In this document: positions 1 to 7,983 of the stretch, piece after piece
Layout: the number at the start of each line of letters is the position of its first letter
Position numbering within the stretch: position 1 is the stretch's first letter
Assembly (NCBI RefSeq): GCF_024171405.1
Contig: NZ_JALJZT010000002.1
Location: 248,001-312,000, forward strand
DNA: 64,000 nucleotides
Source: Qipengyuania citrea
GTDB taxonomy: Bacteria; Pseudomonadota; Alphaproteobacteria; Sphingomonadales; Sphingomonadaceae
Direction: 5' to 3'
Notes under the pieces: generated by a model
Database searches by the model: none
What the model was told of the DNA's origin: nothing
What the model saw: only the letters and a program-made list of their open reading frames with translations
Program-made: the position numbers and the translations under genes

Positions 1-89
1 AGCGGATTTTGACGGGGGATTGAGCGCAGGGGCGCTTCCCTTCGGGCGACGGAATTCGGTGCGGGGGGATGGGAGGTTAGGGGCGAGAG

Positions 90-548
90 ATGGTGCAAGT
101 TTCAGCTGCCAACTTGGCCGATAACGACGTTCGCAGCCTCATCACGCTGCACCAGCGGCGGATGTACGATGCTTCGCCCCCGGGAACCTCGTTCGCGCTC
201 GACTTGAGCGGGCTCGAGGATGCGGCTGTGATCGTCCTTGAGGCACGCGACGCCGGTGCCTTGCTGGGGGTCGGCGCCTTGCTCGAACTCTCGGCAACCG
301 AAGGCGAAATCAAGTCGATGCGCACCGCCGACACTGCGCTCCGGCGGGGCGTCGGGCAGTCACTGCTCGACCGGATCATCGCTATCGCACGGGAGCGCGG
401 CTATCGCCGAGTGCTGCTGGAAACCGGCACGGGTGAGACTTTCGAACCCGCCAACCGGCTCTATCTTCGCAACGGCTTCACACGCTGCGCGCCGTTCGGC
501 GCTTATGCCGAAACGGACTTCAACATCTTTTACGAATTGGCGCTCTAG
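90..548 (+). CDS. GNAT family N-acetyltransferase
   Basis: This 152-residue protein has the length and fold pattern of a single-domain GNAT acetyltransferase, which moves an acetyl group from acetyl-CoA to an amine; the acceptor cannot be told from sequence. Motif A is visible as RRGVGQ at residues 85-90, following a beta strand (GEIKSMRT, 72-79) and preceding a helix. A C-terminal segment with NRLYLRNGF (122-130) matches the usual motif B region, where an Asn and Tyr often contact CoA. The ATG is preceded by a purine-rich aggggcgagag. It is convergent with the dehydrogenase gene on the other strand, with only four bases between the stops. Confidence 0.85.
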   Translation: MVQVSAANLADNDVRSLITLHQRRMYDASPPGTSFALDLSGLEDAAVIVLEARDAGALLGVGALLELSATEGEIKSMRTADTALRRGVGQSLLDRIIAIARERGYRRVLLETGTGETFEPANRLYLRNGFTRCAPFGAYAETDFNIFYELAL

Positions 549-552
549 CGGC

Positions 553-1569
553 TCAGCCCAGGCCCGAGAGCACCTGGTCAGGCGGGCGGTGGCCGTCGGC
601 CCACATGCGGATGTTGGCGATGACCTTGAGGCCGCTGTCCTCGCGGCCCTCGCGCGTGGCACTGCCGATATGGGGGAGGGTCATCACATTGGGATGGCGG
701 ATCAGGCGCGTGTCGACATTGGGCTCGTCGGGATAGACGTCGAGCCCCGCTCCGGCGAGCTTGCCGCTTTCGAGCGCCGCCACCAGCGCCTCCTGCTCGA
801 CCAGGTCGCCGCGCGCGGTATTGATCAGGCTGGCACCGTCCTTCATCAGCGCGATCCGGCGCGCGTCGATCATGTGATGCGTGTTCGGCCCGGCGGGGCA
901 GTGGAGCGAGAGGATGTCCGCTTCGCCCATCAATCCATCGAGGCTGTCCACCCAGCGCGCCTGGAACATGCGTTCGACCGCTTCAGGCAACCGCTTGCGG
1001 TTGTGATAGGCGATCTCCAGCCCAAAGGCGCGCGCGCGGTGCGCGACCGCCTGGCCGATCCGCCCCATGCCGACGATGCCGAGAACCTTGCCCGCGAGCT
1101 TGGTGCCGAGCAGCGCAGTCGGCGTCCAGCCGGTCCATTTGCCGCTGCGGATCAATTCGACGCCTTCGCGGATGCGGCGCGGCACGCCGATGATCCCGGC
1201 CATCGCAAGATCGGCGGTGTCGTCGGTGAAGACGCCCGGCGTGTTGGTGACGAGGATATGGCGGTCGGCGGCGGCCTGCAGGTCGAGATGCTCGGTCCCC
1301 GCCCCGAAATTGGCGATCAGCCCCAGGTCCTTGCCCGCGCCCGCGATCATTTCGGCGTCGATCCGGTCGGTAACGGTGGGAACGAGCACGTCGCAGTCCT
1401 GCATCGCGGCAACCAGCTGGTCGCGCGTCAGCGGCACATCCGTGGTGTTGAGGCGGGCATCGAACAGCTCGCTCATCCGCTCCTCGACCGGGGGCATCAG
1501 ATGGCGCGTGACGAAAACGCGCGGCGTGCGCTCGAGGCGTTTGGCGGGGCGGGTGTCGGTGCTTTCCAT
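553..1569 (-). CDS. D-2-hydroxyacid dehydrogenase (glyoxylate/hydroxypyruvate reductase type)
   Basis: This is a 338-residue NAD(P)-dependent D-isomer-specific 2-hydroxyacid dehydrogenase, the family that reduces glyoxylate, hydroxypyruvate or related 2-ketoacids. The Rossmann motif GMGRIG is at residues 167-172. The expected catalytic triad is present: Arg253 (NTARGD), Glu282 (YPDEP) and His300 (LPHIGSAT). The PHIGSAT block and GLDVYPDEP are typical of the GyaR/glyoxylate reductase branch rather than of PdxB or SerA, and there is no ACT domain. The exact substrate is inference. Confidence 0.88.
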   Translation of the reverse strand: MESTDTRPAKRLERTPRVFVTRHLMPPVEERMSELFDARLNTTDVPLTRDQLVAAMQDCDVLVPTVTDRIDAEMIAGAGKDLGLIANFGAGTEHLDLQAAADRHILVTNTPGVFTDDTADLAMAGIIGVPRRIREGVELIRSGKWTGWTPTALLGTKLAGKVLGIVGMGRIGQAVAHRARAFGLEIAYHNRKRLPEAVERMFQARWVDSLDGLMGEADILSLHCPAGPNTHHMIDARRIALMKDGASLINTARGDLVEQEALVAALESGKLAGAGLDVYPDEPNVDTRLIRHPNVMTLPHIGSATREGREDSGLKVIANIRMWADGHRPPDQVLSGLG

Positions 1570-1677
1570 GCGGGCAGTAGCGCTAGGACGCGCGGTGGGG
1601 AGCGGTCAAGGATTCGGACGGGAATTGCCCCGTTAACGGCGTTGACTGTTCGCGCGCGATCCCCGATTCAGGCGCGC

Positions 1678-2145
1678 ATGTTCACACGGCTTTTCATACT
1701 CTTCCTGCTGCTAGCCGGAATCACCGGGACGGCGCGGGCGCAGGAGCGCGAAACGCCCTATTGGGCGACCATCCGCGCCAGCGTGCTCAACATGCGGGTC
1801 GGCCCCAGCGCCGATTACAAGATCGACTGGGTCTATCGCCGGCCCGGCCTGCCGGTGAAGGTCGTGCGGCTGATGGAAGGATGGCGGCTGATCGAGGATC
1901 CGGACGGCACGCGCGGATGGGTGGTCGCGCGCCTGCTCAGCCCCGATCGCGGTGCCATCGTCATCGGCGACGGGGTGGCCGATTTGCGCGCTAGCGACAG
2001 CGAAGATGCCGAACTCAAGTGGCGCGTCGAGCCGGGCGTGGTTGGGGTGCTGGGCGATTGCGACGAGGGCTGGTGCGAATTCGCCGTGGGCGAACGCTAT
2101 GGGCTGATCCGCGAAACGCGCCTGTGGGGCGTGGGCGAACCGTGA
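1678..2145 (+). CDS. Exported SH3-domain protein
   Basis: The product is 155 residues. Residues 1-21 form a signal peptide (hydrophobic FILFLLLAGI core, ending ARA before QERETP). The rest is a bacterial SH3-like region: ASVLNMRVGPSADYKIDW is the characteristic first strand, followed by a Trp-rich VKVVRLMEGWRLIEDPDG and GWVVARLL, and a second, weaker SH3-like repeat to the end. Such domains bind peptidoglycan or envelope partners outside the cytoplasm. A much longer open frame extends upstream but is antisense to the dehydrogenase gene; the ATG chosen starts the signal peptide. Confidence 0.82.
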   Translation: MFTRLFILFLLLAGITGTARAQERETPYWATIRASVLNMRVGPSADYKIDWVYRRPGLPVKVVRLMEGWRLIEDPDGTRGWVVARLLSPDRGAIVIGDGVADLRASDSEDAELKWRVEPGVVGVLGDCDEGWCEFAVGERYGLIRETRLWGVGEP

Positions 2146-2164
2146 AGTGACAGGCCTGACCGGT

Positions 2165-2191
2165 CGGGGCGGACCGATTGGGCCCGCCCCG
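2165..2191. terminator. Bidirectional hairpin between convergent genes
   Basis: An 8-bp perfect stem (cggggcgg / ccgccccg) with an 11-nt loop lies between the stops of the SH3 protein gene and the lipoprotein gene. There is no strong T-run, so termination strength is uncertain. Confidence 0.5.
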
Positions 2192-2211
2192 CCGATTTCA
2201 GAACGTTTGTA

Positions 2212-2640
2212 CTATTCGGCCGGAGCCATCGCGGCCTCGGCCTGCGCGTCGATCTTGCGCACGGTCGACTGGACGGTGCCGTCTTCGCCGCGCATTTCGA
2301 ACGCGCCGTCTTCGCCGGGGGCACCGCCGGAATAGCATTCCTCAGCCGTGTCGCCTTCGGGATCGAAGCACATCGCGCCGTCGTCGCCCGCACGCCAGGT
2401 GCCGCCGCCGGTGCGCGTGCCATCGGGCGTGGCTTCGACATAGGTGCCGTCGGCATTGATCGTCTGCATGGTGACGCTGCCGTCAGCCAGCTGGACCTCA
2501 TAGGTCCCGGTCATGTCGCCGGTGGCGGTGCTGTCGAGCGTGGTTTCGGCGGTGTCGACCGGTTCGATCGGCTCTTCGGCCTCGTTCGAACCGCAGGCGG
2601 CGAGCGCGGCACAGGCCGCGATAATGGAAAATTTCTTCAT
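2212..2640 (-). CDS. Small acidic lipoprotein of unknown function
   Basis: This is a 142-residue predicted lipoprotein. The start ATG at 2640 gives MKKFSIIAACAALAACGSNE, a classic type II signal with lipobox LAAC (Cys16). A GTG two codons upstream is in frame, but it abuts the ggggaa Shine-Dalgarno and leaves no spacer, so ATG is preferred. The mature protein is acidic and poor in hydrophobic residues. It contains a short beta-rich pattern, GTYEVQLADGSVTMQTINADGTYVE, and GGGTWRAGDDGAMCFDPEGD with two cysteines, resembling small secreted domains that report composition of their own sequence rather than a known enzyme. No family was recognised. Its leader contains a long inverted repeat covering the ribosome site. 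Confidence 0.75.
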   Translation of the reverse strand: MKKFSIIAACAALAACGSNEAEEPIEPVDTAETTLDSTATGDMTGTYEVQLADGSVTMQTINADGTYVEATPDGTRTGGGTWRAGDDGAMCFDPEGDTAEECYSGGAPGEDGAFEMRGEDGTVQSTVRKIDAQAEAAMAPAE

Positions 2641-2643
2641 GGA

Positions 2644-2690
2644 CACTTCCCCTTTTCCGGGCGCGCCAGAACGCGCTGCCAGGGGAAGTG
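2644..2690 (-). repeat. Inverted repeat in the lipoprotein leader that covers its ribosome site
   Basis: Two perfect 9-nt arms, cacttcccc (2644-2652) and ggggaagtg (2682-2690), face each other across 29 nt in the leader of the lipoprotein gene. On the minus strand the 3' arm is the Shine-Dalgarno itself, so the hairpin would hide it. It could instead be a weak terminator for the thiolase gene upstream, but no T-run follows. Confidence 0.55.
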
Positions 2691-2710
2691 CCCTGAAAAA
2701 CGGTGTCCGT

Positions 2711-3907
2711 CTAGACGAGTTCTACCGCGATGGCAGTGGCTTCACCGCCGCCGATGCACAGGCTGGCGACGCCGCGCGTCTTGCCCTGCTGCTTGAGCGC
2801 GTTGAGCAGCGTCACGATGATGCGCGTGCCGCTGGCCCCGATCGGGTGGCCCAGCGCGGTGCCGCCGCCGTTGATGTTGATCCGGTCGTGCGGGATGCCG
2901 ATGTCGCGCATGGCGAACATGGCGACGCAGGCGAAGGCTTCGTTGACTTCCCACAGTTCGACCTCGTCCGCGCTCCACCCGGCCTTTTCCAGCACCTTCT
3001 CGATCGCGCCGATCGGGGCGACGGTGAACTGCGCGGGTTCCTGCGCATGCGCGGCCATGGCGACGATCTTCGCCACCGGCTGTTGGCCATTGGCCTTGGC
3101 AACGCTTTCGCGGCTCAGAACCACGGCCGCCGCGCCGTCGGAGATCGAGGAGGAGGTCGCCGCGGTGATCGTGCCGTCCTTGGCGAAGGCGGGGCGCAGC
3201 TGCGGGATCTTGTCGGGACGGCCCTTGCCGGGCTGCTCGTCATGTTCGACCGTGACCTCGCCCTTGCGGGTCGAGAAGGTGACCGGGACGACTTCGTCGG
3301 CAAAGGCACCGCTGTCGATCGCGGCGTTCGCGCGGCGCAGCGATTCGATGGAGTATTCGTCCATTTCCTCGCGCGTCATCTGGTAGTCATTGGCGGTTTC
3401 CTGCGCGAAGGTCCCCATCGCGCGGCCTTCTTCGTACGCGTCCTCGAGCCCGTCGAGGAACATGTGGTCATAGGTGGTGTCGTGTCCGAGCCGCGCGCCG
3501 CTGCGGTGCTTCTTGAGCAGGTAGGGAGCATTGGTCATGCTCTCCATCCCGCCCGCGACGACATAGTCCACCGTGCCGCTGGCCAGCGCTTCGGCGCCCA
3601 TGATCACCGTCTGCATGCCGCTGCCGCAGACCTTGTTGACTGTGGTCGCCTGTACCGACTTGGGCAGGCCTGCCTTGATCGATGCCTGGCGCGCGGGCGC
3701 CTGGCCCAGCCCGGCGGGCAGCACGCAGCCCATGTAGGTGCGGTCGAAACTGTCCACCGGCACGCCCGAGCGCTCGACCGCGGCCTTCACTGCCGTGGCC
3801 CCGAGATCGGTGGCCGAGACATCGGCAAGCGCGCCCTGCATGCCGCCCATCGGGGTGCGGGCGTAAGACAGGATGACGACGGGATCGGATGCGCTGAACT
3901 GGGTCAT
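2711..3907 (-). CDS. Acetyl-CoA C-acyltransferase (thiolase)
   Basis: This 398-residue type II thiolase condenses two acetyl-CoA to acetoacetyl-CoA or cleaves 3-ketoacyl-CoA. The nucleophile Cys94 sits in NKVCGSGM, the conserved His354 in GGTALGHPIGASG, and the second active-site Cys384 in SLCIGGGEA. The GHPIGASG and C-terminal IGGGEATA blocks are characteristic of biosynthetic acetyl-CoA acetyltransferases. The ATG chosen (MTQFSASDPVVILSYART) gives a normal family start; a longer frame upstream overlaps the promoter of the divergent aldehyde dehydrogenase. Assignment to PhbA/AtoB versus FadA is by similarity pattern only. Confidence 0.9.
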   Translation of the reverse strand: MTQFSASDPVVILSYARTPMGGMQGALADVSATDLGATAVKAAVERSGVPVDSFDRTYMGCVLPAGLGQAPARQASIKAGLPKSVQATTVNKVCGSGMQTVIMGAEALASGTVDYVVAGGMESMTNAPYLLKKHRSGARLGHDTTYDHMFLDGLEDAYEEGRAMGTFAQETANDYQMTREEMDEYSIESLRRANAAIDSGAFADEVVPVTFSTRKGEVTVEHDEQPGKGRPDKIPQLRPAFAKDGTITAATSSSISDGAAAVVLSRESVAKANGQQPVAKIVAMAAHAQEPAQFTVAPIGAIEKVLEKAGWSADEVELWEVNEAFACVAMFAMRDIGIPHDRININGGGTALGHPIGASGTRIIVTLLNALKQQGKTRGVASLCIGGGEATAIAVELV

Positions 3908-4011
3908 GCTTGTGTATGTCCTTCGGTTCTGGAATATCGGTTGCCAATGGCGACCTATCTGGTGGCCCACAACCTAGTGCTGCGATGCAGCAATATCAAA
4001 CGGAGAGAGCA

Positions 4012-5442
4012 ATGGCGGACGACCGGAAAACCGAAATGGAAGCCGTATTGCGCAAGCAGCGCGCCGCGCACCACCAGATGCGCCCCGAACCGATGGCGCT
4101 GCGCAAGGACCGCATCCAGCGCGCGATGAAGCTGCTCACCGACCATGCGGACGATCTGTGCAAGGTGATGGCGGCCGATTTCGGCAACCGCTCGCCGCAC
4201 CAGTCGATGATTACCGACATCGCGGGCACGGTGAATTTCGGCAAATATTGCCTCAAGCACATGGACAAGTGGTCGCGCCCCGAAAAGCGCCATGTCCAGT
4301 TCCCGCTCGGCCTGCTCGGCGCAAAGGCCGAGGTGCGCTACGAGCCCAAGGGCGTGGTGGGCATCCTCAGCCCGTGGAACTTTCCCGTCAATCTCAGCTT
4401 CGGCCCGCTGATGCAGATCTTTGCGGCGGGCAATCGCGCGATGATCAAGCCGAGCGAGTTCACCGAGAAGACCAGCCTGCTGACCAAGGAACTGGTCGAG
4501 GAATATTTCACCCCCGACGAATGCGCGGTGTTCACCGGCGGGCCCGAAGTCGCCGCGGCTTTCAGCGAAATGCCGTTCGACCACCTGATCTTCACCGGTT
4601 CGACCGCGACGGGGCGCAAGGTGATGGAATCGGCGGCCAAGAACCTCGTCCCCGTCACGCTCGAACTGGGCGGCAAGAGCCCGGTGTTCCTCGGCGAGAG
4701 CGCCGATTTCGCCAAGGCGGGCGAGCGGGTGGCGCTGGGCAAGATGCTCAATGCGGGCCAGATTTGCCTTGCACCCGATTACCTCTATGTGCCCGAAAGC
4801 AAGCAGGACGAGGCGATCCACGGCGTGTGGCAGGGCACGGCCAACATGTATCCCACGCTGCTCGATAACGAGGACTACGCCAGCGTGGTCACCGACCGCC
4901 ATTTCGACCGCCTGCAGGAGCTGGTTGCCGATGCGCGCGACAAAGGCGCCGAGGTGATCGAGGTCAATCCCGGGAACGAGGATTTCTCCAACACCAATGC
5001 GCGCAAGATGCCGCTGACGATCCTCAAGAACGTCAATGACGACATGCGCGCGATGCAGGAGGAAATCTTCGGGCCGGTCCTGCCGGTGAAGACCTATCGC
5101 CACATCGACGAAGCGATCGACTATGTGAACGAGCACGATCGCCCGCTCGGCCTCTATTACTTCGGGCAGGATTCGAACGAGCGCGAGAAGGTGCTGACCA
5201 AGACCATCAGCGGCGGCGTGACCGTCAACGACGTGATCTTCCACGTGTCGATGGAGGACCTGCCCTTCGGCGGGGTCGGACCCAGCGGCATGGGCAGCTA
5301 TCACGGGGTCGAGGGCTTCCGCGAATTCAGCCATGCGCGCAGCTTCTATACACAGCCCAAAATCGACGTGGCCAAACTTGGCGGATTCAAGCCGCCCTAT
5401 GGCCCGGCAACCGAAAAAGCGGTCAAATCGATGATGAAATAG
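4012..5442 (+). CDS. calB: Coniferyl-aldehyde-type aldehyde dehydrogenase
   Basis: This is a 476-residue NAD(P)-dependent aldehyde dehydrogenase. The catalytic Cys252 is in NAGQICLAPDY, the general base Glu218 in LELGGKSP, Asn123 in SPWNFP and the dinucleotide loop in FTGSTATG. CLAPDY after the nucleophile, and the short subunit without the usual N-terminal extension, are typical of the coniferyl aldehyde dehydrogenase subfamily, which oxidises phenylpropanoid or other hydrophobic aldehydes. The start is an ATG (MADDRKTEME) with gagag upstream. No aromatic degradation genes adjoin it, so the natural aldehyde is unknown. Confidence 0.85.
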   Translation: MADDRKTEMEAVLRKQRAAHHQMRPEPMALRKDRIQRAMKLLTDHADDLCKVMAADFGNRSPHQSMITDIAGTVNFGKYCLKHMDKWSRPEKRHVQFPLGLLGAKAEVRYEPKGVVGILSPWNFPVNLSFGPLMQIFAAGNRAMIKPSEFTEKTSLLTKELVEEYFTPDECAVFTGGPEVAAAFSEMPFDHLIFTGSTATGRKVMESAAKNLVPVTLELGGKSPVFLGESADFAKAGERVALGKMLNAGQICLAPDYLYVPESKQDEAIHGVWQGTANMYPTLLDNEDYASVVTDRHFDRLQELVADARDKGAEVIEVNPGNEDFSNTNARKMPLTILKNVNDDMRAMQEEIFGPVLPVKTYRHIDEAIDYVNEHDRPLGLYYFGQDSNEREKVLTKTISGGVTVNDVIFHVSMEDLPFGGVGPSGMGSYHGVEGFREFSHARSFYTQPKIDVAKLGGFKPPYGPATEKAVKSMMK

Positions 5443-5450
5443 CGGGTGTC

Positions 5451-5512
5451 TGCAAGGGTGCGCCGCATAAGGCGGTTTTGTTGCGAATTGTTCGCATTTC
5501 TGCACCCTTGCA
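5451..5512. repeat. Inverted repeat and hairpins between calB and nuoA
   Basis: An 11-bp perfect inverted repeat, tgcaagggtgc (5451-5461) and gcacccttgca (5502-5512), encloses two smaller elements: a short ccgc/gcgg hairpin followed by tttt (5463-5479), which may end calB, and a tgcgaa-ttg-ttcgca dyad (5482-5496), which could be an operator. The nuo operon must be transcribed from this 131-bp gap or just inside it. I could not assign -35/-10 elements. Confidence 0.45.
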
Positions 5513-5573
5513 CCATCTGGGCGAGCGGCCTAGAGGCGGGCGCGAACCAAGCCTGACGCCTTAGGAATCATTC

Positions 5574-5948
5574 GTGGTCGACCTCGAACAATACCTGCCC
5601 ATCCTGATCTTTCTGTTTGTCGCCGTCGGTCTGTCGGCGCTCTTCGTGTTCCTCCCGATGGGCGTCTCGCGCCTGACGGGGACGCACCAGCCGGATGCGG
5701 AAAAGAACAGCGAATATGAATGCGGCTTCCCGGCCTTCGAGGATCCGCGCAGCCAGTTCGATGTGCGCTTCTACCTCATCGCCATCCTGTTCATCATCTT
5801 CGATCTCGAAGCGGCCTTCCTGTTTCCGTGGGCGGTCAGCCTCGACCTGACGGGCTGGCCGGGCTGGATCACGATGATGGTGTTCCTTGGCGAACTCGCC
5901 GTCGGGCTGGCCTATGCCTGGAAAGTTGGAGCGCTGGAATGGGAGTAG
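5574..5948 (+). CDS. nuoA: NADH-quinone oxidoreductase subunit A
   Basis: This is the small membrane subunit of complex I (124 residues, three TM helices at about 8-30, 64-86 and 94-115). The family signature [23 protein letters not shown] lies at about 43-66, with the conserved Cys in the loop that contacts the quinone-site junction. Start is GTG; no ATG is available before the first helix. It opens the nuo operon and overlaps nuoB by 10 bp, indicating translational coupling. Confidence 0.95.
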   Translation: MVDLEQYLPILIFLFVAVGLSALFVFLPMGVSRLTGTHQPDAEKNSEYECGFPAFEDPRSQFDVRFYLIAILFIIFDLEAAFLFPWAVSLDLTGWPGWITMMVFLGELAVGLAYAWKVGALEWE

Positions 5949-6556
5949 ATCGTACGCGAGACGACGTGCCGCGGGTCGACCATTATCGTCCGCTGGCACC
6001 GGCGCATAACCAGATGCTGCACGACAGCGCGACCGCGCTCGCCGGCGAAACCCGCCAGCCGGAGGCGGATTATTTCAACGCACTCCAGTCCGAGGTGAAC
6101 GACAAGGGCTTCCTCGTCACCAGCACCGAGGACCTGTTCCAGTGGGCGCGCACCGGATCGCTGTGGTGGATGACCTTCGGGCTTGCCTGCTGCGCGGTCG
6201 AGATGATCCACGTCAACATGCCGCGCTACGACATGGAGCGCTTCGGCGTCGCCCCGCGCGCCTCGCCGCGCCAGAGCGATGTGATGATTGTGGCGGGCAC
6301 GCTGTGCAACAAGATGGCGCCCGCGCTGCGCAAGGTCTACGACCAGATGTCGGAGCCGAAATACGTCATCTCGATGGGCAGCTGCGCCAATGGCGGCGGC
6401 TATTACCACTATTCCTACAGCGTCGTGCGTGGCTGCGACCGCATCGTGCCGGTCGATATCTATGTCCCCGGCTGCCCGCCGACCGCCGAAGCGCTGCTTT
6501 ACGGCGTGATGCAGTTGCAGCGGAAGATCCGCCGCGCGGGCACGATCGAGAGGTAG
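5939..6556 (+). CDS. nuoB: NADH-quinone oxidoreductase subunit B
   Basis: This peripheral-arm subunit (205 residues) holds the terminal iron-sulfur cluster N2 that passes electrons to quinone. Ligands are Cys84-Cys85 (GLACCAVE), Cys149 (MGSCANGG) and Cys179 (VPGCPPTAE). The start ATG at 5939 overlaps nuoA. About 45 residues precede the conserved core, a modest N-terminal extension also seen in relatives of this order (family knowledge). Earlier in-frame codons lie inside nuoA and are unlikely starts. Confidence 0.95.
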   Translation: MGVDRTRDDVPRVDHYRPLAPAHNQMLHDSATALAGETRQPEADYFNALQSEVNDKGFLVTSTEDLFQWARTGSLWWMTFGLACCAVEMIHVNMPRYDMERFGVAPRASPRQSDVMIVAGTLCNKMAPALRKVYDQMSEPKYVISMGSCANGGGYYHYSYSVVRGCDRIVPVDIYVPGCPPTAEALLYGVMQLQRKIRRAGTIER

Positions 6557-6562
6557 GGCGCA

Positions 6563-7450
6563 ATGGCTACGCTACATTCGGCACCCCGCTTCACGCAGAT
6601 CGACGGGCTGAAGGACACGCTCGCCAATGCGCTGGGCGTCCACCTGCTCGAAGCGCATGAGGAGCATGGCGAGCTGCTGCTCACCGTGAAGCGCGACAGC
6701 ATCAAAGAGGTGCTGCGCATCCTGCGCGACGATCACAAATACCAGCAGCTGATGGAAATCGCCGGCGTCGACTATCCGAGCCGCGCGGAGCGGTTCGAAG
6801 TCGTTTACATGTTGCTGTCGCTGACGACCAACAGCCGCATCATGGTCAAGTGCTCGGCGGCCGAGGACACGCCCGTGCCGACGGTGACGACGCTGTGGCC
6901 CAATGCGGGCTGGCTCGAACGCGAAGTGTTCGACATGTACGGCGTGCTGTTCGCGGGCAATCCCGACCTGCGCCGGATCCTCACCGATTACGGTTTCGAG
7001 GGGCATCCCTTCCGCAAGGACTTCCCGCTCACCGGCTATCACGAATTGCGCTATTCCGAAGACGAGAAGCGTGTGGTGTATGAGCCGGTCGAACTGGCGC
7101 AGGACCTGCGGCAATTCGATTTCATGAGCCCGTGGGAGGGCGCGGACTATGTCCTGCCGGGCGACGAGAAGGCCGAAACGCCGCCCGTCGCCGATCCCAA
7201 GACCACCGAGAAACCTTCGGACACCGGTGCGGGCGAGAAGACCGACAAGCATGCCGCGGACAAGGTCAGCGCGGGTGCGCCGGCCGAGGAAGACGGCGGT
7301 GACGAGGCCCCGGCGCCCGAACCGACCGAGGACCAGCCCGCGCGTGCCAAGCGCCAGGGCAAGACCACCGATACCGCGAGCGCGACCGAGCCCAAGACCA
7401 AGGCCCGCGCCAAGCGCAAGCCCGCGACCAAGAAGAAGGATGCCGAGTGA
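6563..7450 (+). CDS. nuoC: NADH-quinone oxidoreductase subunit C with long charged tail
   Basis: This is the 30-kDa hydrophilic subunit of complex I. The core (about residues 12-197) ends with the family signature [20 protein letters not shown] and [13 protein letters not shown]. NuoC normally stops near 200 residues; here a further ~95 residues follow, first acidic and Pro/Ala-rich (200-262), then strongly basic and histone-H1-like ([22 protein letters not shown]). The tail is low complexity and surely disordered. It is in the same frame with no sign of frameshift; its stop overlaps the next gene as TGATG. Confidence 0.95.
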   Translation: MATLHSAPRFTQIDGLKDTLANALGVHLLEAHEEHGELLLTVKRDSIKEVLRILRDDHKYQQLMEIAGVDYPSRAERFEVVYMLLSLTTNSRIMVKCSAAEDTPVPTVTTLWPNAGWLEREVFDMYGVLFAGNPDLRRILTDYGFEGHPFRKDFPLTGYHELRYSEDEKRVVYEPVELAQDLRQFDFMSPWEGADYVLPGDEKAETPPVADPKTTEKPSDTGAGEKTDKHAADKVSAGAPAEEDGGDEAPAPEPTEDQPARAKRQGKTTDTASATEPKTKARAKRKPATKKKDAE

Positions 7451-7983
7451 TGCGAAAGGTGCTCCTCCTTGCTCTTCCGCTTGCCCTGGCAGCCTGTTCC
7501 TCCGAACCAGCCGAGCCCGAAAGCGCGGACGATTTCGCGAGCCGCATTGGCCAGAACGGCGAAGCGCTCGATCCCGCGCAGCGTGATCCCGATGCGCCCA
7601 ATACCGCCAATACCGCGCCGCCTTCGGGCGCCGACCTGACGCAGCTGCAGAAGCTGGGCGATATCGGCGGCGTCGATCTCGGCCCGCGCGATGGCGGTTG
7701 CACGCTGATGGTCGGCAAGGACGAGATGATCATCGCCGGCGCGATGAATGACGGGGCGATCCCCGGGAAAGCCGTGGTCCGCGTCGGTAACAGCCTGACC
7801 ATGGTCGATGCCGAGGTGGGCGGGCTGGACGCGATCCGGAACGGCACCACCTTCACCGGCGAGGGCTTTACTATCTCGGTCGCCCCGGCAGCGGGCGACC
7901 AGCAGCGCCGTCGGGCCAATGTCACCGTGCGCGACGCCGCCGGCCAGACACAGAGCTATAGCGGCAATTGGATCTGCTCATGA
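7450..7983 (+). CDS. Lipoprotein embedded in the nuo operon
   Basis: This is a 177-residue predicted lipoprotein: [20 protein letters not shown] has a clean lipobox (LAAC, Cys16). An acidic linker rich in Glu, Ala, Pro and Asn (to about residue 55) would tether a small C-terminal domain with cysteines in [10 protein letters not shown] and at the very end (NWICS), which could form a disulfide. Start ATG overlaps the nuoC stop (TGATG) and the stop overlaps the nuoD start (ATGA), so it is a built-in operon member. No known family was recognised, and complex I subunits are not lipoproteins, so its role is open; an envelope-side link to respiration is inference. Confidence 0.82.
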   Translation: MRKVLLLALPLALAACSSEPAEPESADDFASRIGQNGEALDPAQRDPDAPNTANTAPPSGADLTQLQKLGDIGGVDLGPRDGGCTLMVGKDEMIIAGAMNDGAIPGKAVVRVGNSLTMVDAEVGGLDAIRNGTTFTGEGFTISVAPAAGDQQRRRANVTVRDAAGQTQSYSGNWICS

